A stretch of DNA of 64,000 bases. Source: Protofrankia sp. CiT1 (GTDB lineage Bacteria > Actinomycetota > Actinomycetes > Frankiales > Frankiaceae). The position numbers were made by a program, and so were the translations under genes. The notes beneath the pieces were generated by a model. It was not told the DNA's origin, did not search any database, and was given only the letters and a program-made list of their open reading frames with translations. Positions 1 to 8,486 of this stretch are shown here, piece after piece; within the stretch, counting starts at the first letter, position 1, and the number at the start of each line of letters is the position of its first letter. Where the stretch lies: the NCBI RefSeq assembly GCF_917627385.1, contig NZ_CAKJTL010000133.1, positions 1 through 64,000 of the forward strand, in the 5' to 3' direction.

Positions 1-81
1 CCCCAGCTGCTGCGGGCCACCGCTACACTGAAGATCGGATCCTGCTCGGGCGTCCCAGCGGGCAGCGCAGGGGAGGTCGAC

Positions 82-654
82 GTGACGATCGTGCACCCGG
101 CCCCTCCGCTGCTGGTCCAGCTGCCCGGACGGGCGCTCACGCTGGATGACGTGACTCAGCTGGCCACGGCCGACGAGCTCCACCGATACGAACTCGCCGA
201 GGGGAATCTGCTGGTCATGCCGCCAGCCGACGCCGAACACGCCGCGCTGATCACACAGATCATCGTATGGCTGGTCACCCACGGCCACAGCGCAGACCGG
301 GTGCTCGCCACGCCGGGCCTGCGGATCACCGAGTCCTCCAGCGGCCGTAGCCCGGACGTTCTCGTCCTGTGCCGCCCGGCCCCACACGGCACCGTCTGGA
401 TCGACCCAGCTGACACCCTGCTCGTGGTGGAGGTCGTCTCACCGGGATCGGAGAACCTCGACCGCATGATCAAACCGGGTGAGTACGCCCGCGCCGGCAT
501 CGCCCGGTTTTGGCGGATCGAACGTGACCGCGGCCCGGCGACAGCGCACATGTACGCACTGGGCACCGACGAGCGCGGCGAACCGGCCTACATCAGCCAC
601 CGGGCCACCCTGCTCGACGAACTCCTCGCCGCCGCACCGCCGCACCTGCCCTGA
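82..654 (+). CDS. Uma2 family (DUF820) putative endonuclease
   Basis: A 190-residue protein of the Uma2/DUF820 family, which has a PD-(D/E)XK nuclease-like fold. Visible family landmarks are an early YELAEGNLLVMPP segment (about residues 37-49), SPDVLVL (about 90-96) and LVVEVVSPGS followed by a conserved Lys and a RFWRIE strand (about 115-145). These supply the acidic residues and Lys expected of the nuclease core. The start is GTG at 82, with GGGAGG five bases upstream. The gene stands alone and faces away from the murC end of the cell-wall cluster. Uma2 proteins are very common in actinomycetes and cyanobacteria, and their cellular role is unsettled, so only the family call is firm. Confidence 0.88.
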   Translation: MTIVHPAPPLLVQLPGRALTLDDVTQLATADELHRYELAEGNLLVMPPADAEHAALITQIIVWLVTHGHSADRVLATPGLRITESSSGRSPDVLVLCRPAPHGTVWIDPADTLLVVEVVSPGSENLDRMIKPGEYARAGIARFWRIERDRGPATAHMYALGTDERGEPAYISHRATLLDELLAAAPPHLP

Positions 655-1177
655 CGCCACGGATCAGTTCCTCGGCACGGCTCCGCCGAGGGCGGCCGGT
701 TCCGGCACGGAGGCGGCTTGGGCGGTCTTCCCGCCGCAGCGTGGCGCGGCTGCCTCGCACCGATGCAGCCTTCCTCATTCGGGCCAGCCACCACAACCGT
801 TGCCTGGGAGCTCCTGGTCCGCACCGCAAGTAGCAGTCCGCCCCAAACCGCGGCAGGATCCCAAACAGTGCGGTCAATGCGGCGGTAACATCGGCAGTCC
901 GGTGGCTCCACTACTTCGGTCTGGTGTCGAGACCCGCGGACTGGTCGTATTGAAGGGGCGGGGTCAGTACGGACAGACGCTACGCCAACATGGGTTCAGG
1001 TTCACGGTCAAAAAGATCGGACCCAAGAACAGCGACGAGCTCGGCGGCGTGTACGTGTACGTTGCCTGGCTCTGACACCGGCAAAACGATTATCACGAAC
1101 GAGATCTTCGACCATTGACACAATCGGAGTCGATGCCGGCTGGCTCGCGACGCCGCAGGCTCGGGCGTTCCTTATGA
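655..1177. other. Intergenic region between Uma2 gene and murC 3' end
   Basis: About 520 bases with no gene I can support. Open frames here have low-complexity Arg/Pro/Gly composition. The only protein-like stretch, a short segment ending in VYVYVAWL at about 960-1075, has no start or recognisable family and could be a remnant. ftsQ, which often follows murC in actinomycetes, is not present. I see no clear terminator hairpin. Confidence 0.6.
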
Positions 1178-2611
1178 TCAGCTGGGGAGGGTGGCGCGTT
1201 CGGCGAGGACGCGCAGGATCTCCCCGCCCAGCAGGGTCACGTCACCCGCGCCGACCGTGAGCACCAGATCGCCCGGACGCGCGAACGCCGCGACCCGGCC
1301 CGCCGCGGCCGACCAGGATGGCTCGTAGACGACCCGGTCGGCGGGAAGCGGCACGCGGGCGGCGATCGCCGCGCCACCGGCCCCGGGGATCTCCCGCTCC
1401 CCCGCGCCGAAGACATCCATGATCACAACAGCGTCCGCAAGGCCCAACGCGGCGCCGAACTCGGCCGCGAAGGCCGCCGTCCGGCTGTACAGGTGCGGCT
1501 GGAACGCGACGACGACACCGCCGCCGCCGGCAACGTCACGGGCGGTCCGCAACACAGCCATGAGCTTGGTGGGATGGTTGGCGTAGTCGTCAATCACCCG
1601 GATGCCCTCGACGGTGCCCTTGGCCTCAAACCGGCGGCGGACACCGGCGAACCCCGCCAGCCCCGCCAGCAGACCAGTCGCGGGCAGGCCGAGCTCCAGC
1701 CCGGCGGCCAGCGCGCCCGCGGCGTTCAGCAGGTTGTGCCGCCCGGGTACCCGCAGGGTCAGCTCGCCCAGCCGCCGGCCCCGCACGACCACCTCACAGG
1801 TGGAACCGGTCGGCGAGACCATCGCGAGCTCCACCCGGACGTGGGCGTCCACCGACTCGCCATAGGTGGTGACCCGTGGCGCCTTCGGGCCTTCGCTGTC
1901 CCGCAGCGCGGTGATGAGCCTGGCCGCGCCGGGGTCGTCCAGGCAGGCCACCACAAAGCCGGCCGGGTCGACGCCGCTGACGAACCGCGCGAAGGCCGTG
2001 TCGACGTCCGCACGCTGACGGTAGTAGTCAAGATGATCGGCCTCAACGTTGGTGACGACCGCCGCGAACGGCTCGAGGAGGAGGAATCCGCCGTCGCTCT
2101 CGTCGGCTTCGGCGATGAAGATCTCACCCGAACCGGCATGCGCGTTGGAGCCAGCCTCGTTGATATCACTACCGGTGACGAATGACGGGTCGGCTCCACA
2201 TGCCTGCATGGCGACGGTGGCCATCAGCGTGGTCGTCGTCTTCCCGTGGGTACCGGCGACCGCGAGCCCCTGGAATCCCCGCATCAGCGCGGCCAGCGCG
2301 GCGGCCCGTGAGACGACGCGCAGGCCGCGCCTTCTCGCCTCCTCGACCTCCGGATTCCCAGCCGGAATGGCCTGGGAAAAGATCAACGTATGGATGTCGC
2401 CGACATGCCGTGGATCATGACCGATCATCACCTCCGCCCCGAGCGCCCGTAGCGCGGCCAGGTGACGGGTGTCGCGGGCATCGCTTCCGGACACAAACGC
2501 GCCGCGCCGCAGCAGCAGGCGCGCGAGGCCGCTCATACCGGCGCCACCGATCCCGACGAGGTGCACGCGGTCGAAGTTGTCCGGTAGCGCCCGAGCTGTC
2601 ACAGCTGACAT
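1178..2611 (-). CDS. murC: UDP-N-acetylmuramate--L-alanine ligase MurC
   Basis: MurC is the cytoplasmic ATP-dependent ligase that adds L-Ala to UDP-MurNAc, the first amino acid of the peptidoglycan stem. The 477 residues match the usual length. The N-terminal Rossmann motif HLVGIGGAGMSGLA (about 17-30), the ATP loop AGTHGKTTTT (about 118-127), the HLDYY metal/substrate region and the C-terminal ligase domain are all visible. The ATG at 2611 has only a weak ribosome site. A GTG nine bases downstream is an alternative start. The gene lies 30 bases after murG and is the last dcw gene on this strand. ftsQ and ftsZ, the common next genes, are absent. Confidence 0.97.
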   Translation of the reverse strand: MSAVTARALPDNFDRVHLVGIGGAGMSGLARLLLRRGAFVSGSDARDTRHLAALRALGAEVMIGHDPRHVGDIHTLIFSQAIPAGNPEVEEARRRGLRVVSRAAALAALMRGFQGLAVAGTHGKTTTTLMATVAMQACGADPSFVTGSDINEAGSNAHAGSGEIFIAEADESDGGFLLLEPFAAVVTNVEADHLDYYRQRADVDTAFARFVSGVDPAGFVVACLDDPGAARLITALRDSEGPKAPRVTTYGESVDAHVRVELAMVSPTGSTCEVVVRGRRLGELTLRVPGRHNLLNAAGALAAGLELGLPATGLLAGLAGFAGVRRRFEAKGTVEGIRVIDDYANHPTKLMAVLRTARDVAGGGGVVVAFQPHLYSRTAAFAAEFGAALGLADAVVIMDVFGAGEREIPGAGGAAIAARVPLPADRVVYEPSWSAAAGRVAAFARPGDLVLTVGAGDVTLLGGEILRVLAERATLPS

Positions 2612-2641
2612 CTTGCCCCATCCATCGCCTCGGACCGAGGT

Positions 2642-3790
2642 TCAGCGGGCAGCGTGGCGTGCCGGTTGCCGCCGGCGGGAGGCCGCGGCATCCCTGATCA
2701 TCGACACGATCGCGTCCACGGCACCAGGATGCCCGCAACCGGCGCAGGCCGCCGCCATCTTCGCCAGCCGCTCGGCCGAGGTAAGCAGGCCCAGCAGCTC
2801 CGCGCGCACCCACTCCGGGGAGAGCCCGGCATCGTCGACCAGCAGACCGCCGCCGGCCTCCACCGTCGCCAGGGCATTACGCCGCTGTTCACCATTACCG
2901 TGCGGAAGCGGAACGTAGACAGCGGGCAGGCCGACCGCGGCCAGCTCCGCGCAGGTCATCGCGCCGGACCGGCACAGGGCCAGGTCCGCCGCCGCGTACG
3001 CGGATGCCATGTGATCGAGATACGGCCGCACCACATAGGGCACAGGCAGGTCCGGGGGCAGCGCCGCGAGCACCGTGTCGACGTTCTTGGGCCCGGCCGC
3101 GTGCAGGACCTGGACCCCGCTCGCAGTGATCTCCCTGGCCGTCGCACTGATCACGTCGTTGAGCCGCCGAGCCCCCTGCGAACCACCGAAAACCAGCAGC
3201 GTCGGGTGACCCGGGTGCAGGCCGTAGCTGATCCGGGCGGCCCGAGCGGCCGTCGGCGACCGGTCCAGACTCAGAATCTCCGGACGCAGCGGGATACCGG
3301 TGAGCCGACCGCCGCGCAACGGAGTGCCCGGGTAGGACACCGCCACAAAAGACGTGAACCGGGCACCGATGCGGTTCGCCACCCCCGGCACCGGGTTGGC
3401 CTCGTGCACGACGATCGGGATGCCTGCCCGGCGCGCGGCGAGGTAGGCCGGGACGGACACGTACCCGCCGAAGCCCACAACCACGCTCGCGCGCACCCGC
3501 AGCAGCGCCGCCGACGCCTGGCTGACCGCCCCGGCGAGCCTGCCGGGCACGGTGAGCAGGGACGGCGTGGGTTTACGGGGCAGCGGCACCTTCGGGATAG
3601 TCACCAGCTCGTACCCGCGGGCCGGCACGAGCCTTGCCTCCAGCCCGGACTCCGTCCCCAGGAGGGTCAGGCGCATCCGGGGGTCAGCGGCCCGCAGGGC
3701 GTCCGCGACCGCCAGCGCAGGTTCGACATGGCCCGCCGTGCCACCGCCGGCGAGCACCACACTCCTCAGCATCGTCCACGACGATGACAC
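2642..3790 (-). CDS. murG: Lipid II synthase MurG (undecaprenyl-PP-MurNAc-pentapeptide GlcNAc transferase)
   Basis: MurG transfers GlcNAc to lipid I on the inner face of the membrane to make lipid II. The family signature [19 protein letters not shown] lies at about residues 11-29. Others are HEANPVPG (about 137), [13 protein letters not shown] (about 204) and the C-terminal sugar-nucleotide segment [24 protein letters not shown]. The GTG at 3790 has GAGG a few bases upstream. The internal ATG at 3772 would give the more typical [12 protein letters not shown]-terminus but lacks a ribosome site, so the start is uncertain by six codons. The gene is followed closely by murC and preceded by a PLP aminotransferase. 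Confidence 0.96.
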   Translation of the reverse strand: MSSSWTMLRSVVLAGGGTAGHVEPALAVADALRAADPRMRLTLLGTESGLEARLVPARGYELVTIPKVPLPRKPTPSLLTVPGRLAGAVSQASAALLRVRASVVVGFGGYVSVPAYLAARRAGIPIVVHEANPVPGVANRIGARFTSFVAVSYPGTPLRGGRLTGIPLRPEILSLDRSPTAARAARISYGLHPGHPTLLVFGGSQGARRLNDVISATAREITASGVQVLHAAGPKNVDTVLAALPPDLPVPYVVRPYLDHMASAYAAADLALCRSGAMTCAELAAVGLPAVYVPLPHGNGEQRRNALATVEAGGGLLVDDAGLSPEWVRAELLGLLTSAERLAKMAAACAGCGHPGAVDAIVSMIRDAAASRRRQPARHAAR

Positions 3791-3871
3791 ACCTCAGCGA
3801 CGGATCGCTCTCCGGGTCCCACCAGCGGCGGCGACGGCCGCTGCCTCGCGCGGCCGGGCGCACCGGTGACG

Positions 3872-3956
3872 CGAGGAACAGCACAGAGGAACAGCACAGA
3901 GGAACAGCACAACCGCGGCCGGCCCTCCCCGCGTCAGGACGTCAGGACGTCAGGCC
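3872..3956. repeat. Two tandem microrepeats between murG and the aminotransferase gene
   Basis: Three exact copies of a 13-base unit GAGGAACAGCACA occupy 3872-3910. Three copies of an 8-base unit GTCAGGAC, the last imperfect, occupy 3933-3956 and run into the 3' end of the aminotransferase gene. These look like replication-slippage repeats. No regulatory role is evident. Confidence 0.8.
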
Positions 3957-5185
3957 CGCGACTCGAGGGCCGCGGCCGCGGCGTCGGACAGCCGGCGGGC
4001 GGCGAGCTCAAGACGTTCCGGGGAGCTGCCCGCGAATGACATCCGCATCGTCGTGGAGTCGGGATTGTGCACAGCGAACTGCGGACCGGACACGTAGGTC
4101 ACCCCGCGGCGGACCGCGGCGTCGAGCAGGTCGTCCGCGGACAGGCCGGGCGCGACGACCCGCCCCCAGACGAACAGCCCGCCAGCGGGATCGTTGACCT
4201 CGACAATCCCCGCCAGATGCTCGCTGATGGCGGCACGCAGAGCCGCGCACCGCCGTCCGTAGATGGCCGGCAGGGTCGCCAGGTGCGCGTCGTACCAGCC
4301 CTCCCGGCCGAAGAGCTCAAGCAGGGCGTACTGCGTCAGCGTGGAGGTATGCAGGTCCGACCAGAGCTTCGCGCGGCCTACCGCGTCCACGAGCGCGGGC
4401 GGCACCAGCACCCAGCCGACCCGCAGCCCCGGTCCGAGCGTCTTGGAAAAGGATCCGATCGTGATGACTCGATCACCATAGGTGGCAACCGGTGGCACGG
4501 GATCTCCCCGGAAGCGCAGTGCCGGGTACGGCTCGTCCTCGGCCACCAGGAACCCGTACCGCTCGGCCAGCTCCGCGAGTTGCCGCCGCCGGGCATCGGT
4601 GAGCGTGGCCCCGGTCGGATTATGGAAGGTCGCGACCGTGTAGACGAGTTTGGGACGCTGGCCGCCGGCCAGCCGTTCGGCGAGCGCGCCGACATCCAGG
4701 CCGTCGTCGTCAACCGGGATCGCCAGGAACTCCGGCTGGTACATCTCCAGGCAGTGCAGGGAACCCGGGAAGACGGGCTCGTCAATGGCTACAAGATCCC
4801 CGGGGTCGAGCAGGGCACGCGCGATGATGTCCAGGCCCTGCAGCCCACCGGCGGTCACCACGACCTGGCTCGGGTCGACCGGGCGCCCACGGTCCACCGA
4901 CGCCCGGTCCGCGATCCAGGCGCGCAGCGCGGGAAGGCCCTCAGCCGCCGAGTACTGCAACGCGGCCGTCGCTGCCTTCGAGGTCGCCACCTGGTGCACG
5001 GCCGCACCGATCTCCGCCGCGGGCAGTGTCTCCCCGGCCGGCAGCCCACCAGCGAGCGAGATGACGTCACGGACCTCGCCGAGCCGCAGCGGGTCACGCA
5101 TCACCCACGTCCCGATCTCACCCATCCGCCGGGCGAGCGGAACCGGCCCCGGCAGGATCGCCTCGACCGACTCGCTGTCGCTCAT
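3950..5185 (-). CDS. PLP-dependent aminotransferase, 2-aminoadipate/MocR-like class I-II
   Basis: A 411-residue fold-type I aminotransferase of the LysN/aminoadipate group. Seen are the substrate segment ISLAGGLPAGETLP, the PLP-phosphate region VVTAGGLQGLD, HNPTGATL, DEPYPALRF and the Schiff-base Lys in GSFSKTLGPGLRVGW. The ATG at 5185 is chosen because GGAGG sits five bases upstream; longer frames lack this. Relatives transfer amino groups between 2-oxoglutarate/glutamate and varied acids, and the substrate cannot be read from sequence. The position between ftsW and murG is unusual for a dcw cluster. A role in glutamate or stem-peptide amino-acid supply is possible, but that is inference from position only. 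Confidence 0.9.
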   Translation of the reverse strand: MSDSESVEAILPGPVPLARRMGEIGTWVMRDPLRLGEVRDVISLAGGLPAGETLPAAEIGAAVHQVATSKAATAALQYSAAEGLPALRAWIADRASVDRGRPVDPSQVVVTAGGLQGLDIIARALLDPGDLVAIDEPVFPGSLHCLEMYQPEFLAIPVDDDGLDVGALAERLAGGQRPKLVYTVATFHNPTGATLTDARRRQLAELAERYGFLVAEDEPYPALRFRGDPVPPVATYGDRVITIGSFSKTLGPGLRVGWVLVPPALVDAVGRAKLWSDLHTSTLTQYALLELFGREGWYDAHLATLPAIYGRRCAALRAAISEHLAGIVEVNDPAGGLFVWGRVVAPGLSADDLLDAAVRRGVTYVSGPQFAVHNPDSTTMRMSFAGSSPERLELAARRLSDAAAAALESRA

Positions 5186-5337
5186 CCCATCCTCCACCCC
5201 TCGGCCGGGACGCCATTCGGGGAAAACTATCCTGGGGACGGCCAGCCGTGACAACGGCCCGGCCTTCGTGCGGCGCGGCCGGCGTCATGATTGTCGATCA
5301 TCTGTCACCCGCGGCGGGCGGCCGTCTCGGCATCGGG

Positions 5338-6693
5338 TCAACGGTGCGCGGCCGCGGAGATCCTCTCGGCAACGTCATCATCACCGCTGTCGCCGCGGCT
5401 GCCCCGGGCCACCCGCGCGCGGGCCCGGAAACGACGCCCGCCGCCCGCCGCCGGCTCACCTGCCTCCCGCGCCTCGCGCCGGGCTGCCGCCCTGGCACTG
5501 AGCATCGCGGTCGCCGCGGGCTCGTGCCGGGCGAACGACAGCAGCATCCCGACCGTGAGCATCGTGGGAACCAGCGCGGAGCCCCCGAACGAGACCAGCG
5601 GAAGCGGGATTCCCGTGATCGGGAGCAGGCCCACCACAGCGCCCATGTTAATCATGGATTGGCCAAGCAGCCAGCCGGTGGCGGATGCCGCGGCGAGCTG
5701 GACGAACGGGTCAGCGCTGCGGTGGGCGACCCGGATGCCGGCGAACCCGAGAACGGCGAACAGGATGACGACGACCAATGTGCCGAGCAGGCCCAGCTCC
5801 TCACCGATGATCGCGAGGATGAAGTCGGTGTGGGCGTTGGGCAACAGCCCCGGCCACTTCTCCCGGGACGCGCCGAGCCCCTCACCCCACCACCCTCCCG
5901 ACGCCAGCGCGTACAAGCCCTGGACCGCCTGGAAACCGGTGTCATGGGCATCGGCGAACGGGTCGCGATAGGACAGCAGCCGCTCGAACCGGTACGGCTC
6001 CCGGATGGCCAGGACGGTGCCAGCCAACAAGATCACACCGCTGATGGAGACAAAGACCCGCAGCGGCGTCCCGACCACCCACAGCAGCATGAGCATGATC
6101 AACAAAACCACGATCGTGGTCCCCATGTCGGGCTCAAGCATAATCAGGACGCAGATCAGCAACGCCCCGGGCACAAGCGGGACCAGCAGGTGCTTCCAGT
6201 CGCCCAGCAGCTTGCGTTTACGCACCAGCAGATCCGCGCCCCAGAGCACAAGGCCGAGCTTGGCGATCTCGCTGGGCTGCAGGGTGTACGAGCCCAACTC
6301 GATCCATCGCTGCGCACCGTTGATCGACTTCCCGAACTGCGGGGTCAGCACGACCGTCAGCAGTACCAACGAGACAATCATGACCGGGTACGCCAGTACC
6401 CGGAAGACCCGCACGGGCAGCCGGCTGGCCAGCACCAGCAGTGGCAGGCCGATGCCCACCCAGGTCGCCTGCCGGGCGAACACCGCGTAGGACGAGCCCA
6501 GCTCGTCGAACGACCGCACGCTGGATGCCGACAGCACCATGACCAGCCCGAGCAGCAACAGCAGGCCAGCCGAGGAGAGCAGCAGGTAGTAGGAGGCCAG
6601 CGGCCGCGCAAGCACGGGGACCCGGGTGCCGTCGACAGCCGGCCCGCCCCGCTCAGGCATACCGAGCGTGGGCTCGTCGCCCCCGGTCACCAC
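5338..6693 (-). CDS. ftsW: Septal SEDS glycosyltransferase FtsW
   Basis: A SEDS-family polytopic membrane protein that polymerises lipid II at the septum together with FtsI. The 451 residues show about ten hydrophobic segments. Motifs include INGAQRWIELGSYTLQPSE, LEPDMGTT (about 200), the YRFERLLSYRDPFAD loop, and a conserved NAHTDFILAIIGEELG/PLPLVSFGGSAL end. A basic cytoplasmic tail rich in Arg/Ala follows (about 395-451). The start is GTG at 6693 with GGGGAG six bases upstream; the next codon is also GTG. The gene heads a probable leftward group with the aminotransferase, murG and murC, with 152 bases to the aminotransferase start. Confidence 0.96.
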   Translation of the reverse strand: MVTGGDEPTLGMPERGGPAVDGTRVPVLARPLASYYLLLSSAGLLLLLGLVMVLSASSVRSFDELGSSYAVFARQATWVGIGLPLLVLASRLPVRVFRVLAYPVMIVSLVLLTVVLTPQFGKSINGAQRWIELGSYTLQPSEIAKLGLVLWGADLLVRKRKLLGDWKHLLVPLVPGALLICVLIMLEPDMGTTIVVLLIMLMLLWVVGTPLRVFVSISGVILLAGTVLAIREPYRFERLLSYRDPFADAHDTGFQAVQGLYALASGGWWGEGLGASREKWPGLLPNAHTDFILAIIGEELGLLGTLVVVILFAVLGFAGIRVAHRSADPFVQLAAASATGWLLGQSMINMGAVVGLLPITGIPLPLVSFGGSALVPTMLTVGMLLSFARHEPAATAMLSARAAARREAREAGEPAAGGGRRFRARARVARGSRGDSGDDDVAERISAAAHR

Positions 6694-7019
6694 GTCCCGC
6701 TCCCCTGCTCGTCAAGGAACACACATGCAACACGCCCACCGAGAGCACCGCCGGAGTCACGCGGTTCTTCTGGGTGAACGCGGTTATGGTCCCCCATCGA
6801 ATAGTCCATGCCGCCAGCCTGTTCGACACCGACCATCATGGGTGTGTCGAGCACACATCAGCCCGCCCGCGGCCTCCGGCCGGCATATACAACCCGACGG
6901 GGTCAAATCCTGACATAGTGTATGTGATCGGCCACTATCGTTACAACCGCTCCCCTCGGTCCGGTCAACGCCACCGACAACACCGATCGGGGGTCACGAC
7001 TCTGAGACGACACTGAACC
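6694..7019. promoter_or_regulatory. Divergent intergenic region between ftsW and the FAD oxidase gene
   Basis: This 326-base gap separates a leftward and a rightward gene, so it should hold promoters for both. The part near 6895-6950 is much more AT-rich than its surroundings, as expected of a promoter. I cannot assign convincing -35 and -10 elements. No gene is supported here. Confidence 0.4.
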
Positions 7020-8405
7020 ATGTCACGAAACCAGCTGGTCCAGACGCTGCGAAACACGGTCGGCGACGCCCGGGTGCTGACGGATCCAGAAATCATGGCC
7101 GGGTACGTCCGGGATTGGACCGGCCGATTCGTCGGGCGGACGGTGGCGGTGCTGCGTCCGGTGGACACCGCGCAGGTGGCGGCCATCGTCCAGGTGTGCG
7201 CGGAGCACGAGATACCACTGGTGCCCCAGGGCGGCAACACCGGGCTTGTCGGCGGCGGCGTGCCGACCCGCGGGGAGATCGTGCTCAGCCTGCGCGGCCT
7301 CGCGGACCCCCCGTTGATCGATACTGCCGCCGGCCAGGCCACCGTCGGTGCCGGCGTACCGATCAGCGTGCTGCGCGCCGCGGCGTCCGCGGCGGGGCTG
7401 GCCTACGGCGTCGATCTCGCGAGCCGGGACACGGCCACGATCGGCGGCACCGTGGCCACGAACGCCGGTGGCCTGCGGGTACTCCGGTACGGGGACACCA
7501 GGGCGCAGCTGCTCGGCGTGGAGGCGGTCCTCGGCGACGGCAGTGTGGTCTCCCACCTCGCCGGCCTCGCCAGGGACAATACCGGCTACCATCTGCCCTC
7601 ACTGCTTGCTGGTAGCGAGGGCACGCTCGGTGTGATCACCGCGGCACGGGTCCGGCTGGTGCCGGCCGCCCGTGCGCGGGCGGTGGGTCTGCTCGGCCTT
7701 GCGTCCGTACCGGACGCGGTCGCGGCGGCGTCCCTGCTGCGAAACAGCCTGCCCGGACTCGCCGCGGCCGAACTCATGCTCGCCGCGGGCCTGGATCTCG
7801 TAACGGAGGCATGTGGCCTGTCCCGGCCGCTGCGCGGAACGCACGCGGCCTACCTCCTCGTCGAGGTCAGTGGGGACGCGGCCGACGGCGAGACACCGCT
7901 GAACACGCTGGCGGAGGCCGTCGCCGGTCTGGCCGGCGTCACCGACGCCTCGCTCGCGGGCGACCAACGCGGCTGCGAGGCCCTGTGGGCCTACCGGGAA
8001 CGGCACACCGAATCGATCAGTACGCACGGGACACCGGTGAAAATGGATGTCACCCTGCCGCTCGCCGGCCTGCCCGCGTTCGTCGAGGCCGTGCCCGACA
8101 CCGTCAGGAGTATCGCGCCGCGGGCGAGAGCCTGGCTGTTCGGGCATGTCGCCGAGGGCAGTGTGCACGTGAACGTCACCGGCGCGGGTACCGCCGGCGA
8201 GTGGGTGGAGGACAGTGTGTTCCGGCTCGTCGCCGCGAACGGTGGCAGCATCAGCACCGAGCACGGGATCGGCACAGCCAAGCACCGCTGGCTGCCGCTC
8301 AACCGTTCACCGGTCGAGATCGCCGTGTTCCGGCGGATCAAAAAGGCCTTCGACCCCGCGGGCATCCTCAACCCGAACGTCCTGGTACCGCCGGATGCTC
8401 CGTGA
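7020..8405 (+). CDS. FAD-binding oxidase of the GlcD / D-2-hydroxyacid dehydrogenase type
   Basis: A 461-residue VAO/GlcD-type flavoenzyme that would oxidise a D-2-hydroxy acid (lactate, glycolate or 2-hydroxyglutarate) to the 2-oxo acid. The FAD-binding segment is seen as VPQGGNTGLVGGGVP (about 70-84) and the DTATIGGTVATNAGGL motif (about 139-154), followed by SEGTLGVITA. The C-terminal FAD-oxidase domain has the FGHVAEGSVHVN metal/substrate motif and ends STEHGIGTAKHRWL. It is the only rightward gene inside the dcw cluster and converges on the MurD2-type gene. D-2-hydroxyglutarate would be an attractive substrate beside a glutamate-handling pathway, but nothing in the sequence fixes it. Confidence 0.9.
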   Translation: MSRNQLVQTLRNTVGDARVLTDPEIMAGYVRDWTGRFVGRTVAVLRPVDTAQVAAIVQVCAEHEIPLVPQGGNTGLVGGGVPTRGEIVLSLRGLADPPLIDTAAGQATVGAGVPISVLRAAASAAGLAYGVDLASRDTATIGGTVATNAGGLRVLRYGDTRAQLLGVEAVLGDGSVVSHLAGLARDNTGYHLPSLLAGSEGTLGVITAARVRLVPAARARAVGLLGLASVPDAVAAASLLRNSLPGLAAAELMLAAGLDLVTEACGLSRPLRGTHAAYLLVEVSGDAADGETPLNTLAEAVAGLAGVTDASLAGDQRGCEALWAYRERHTESISTHGTPVKMDVTLPLAGLPAFVEAVPDTVRSIAPRARAWLFGHVAEGSVHVNVTGAGTAGEWVEDSVFRLVAANGGSISTEHGIGTAKHRWLPLNRSPVEIAVFRRIKKAFDPAGILNPNVLVPPDAP

Positions 8406-8444
8406 GCAGTACACACGTTCTGTGCGGATAAGCGCTCTCAACCG

Positions 8445-8486
8445 ACTGTCGCGCGGTGGCGGCAGCTACTGTCGCGCGGTGGCGGC
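8445..8486. repeat. 19-base direct repeat at the 3' end of the MurD2-type gene
   Basis: Two exact copies of ACTGTCGCGCGGTGGCGGC lie at 8445-8463 and 8468-8486. The second copy encodes the last residues of the MurD2-type protein and the first lies just past its stop. This looks like a small tandem duplication of the gene end in the short gap between convergent genes. Confidence 0.85.

Noticed and set aside
479-1075. A 198-codon frame overlapping the Uma2 gene end
   Set aside because: Low-complexity composition, overlap with Uma2 and no plausible start; only its last 35 codons look protein-like.
5248-6777. A 509-codon plus-strand open frame opposite ftsW
   Set aside because: It is Gln/Arg/His-rich shadow coding of a transmembrane protein, with no domain.
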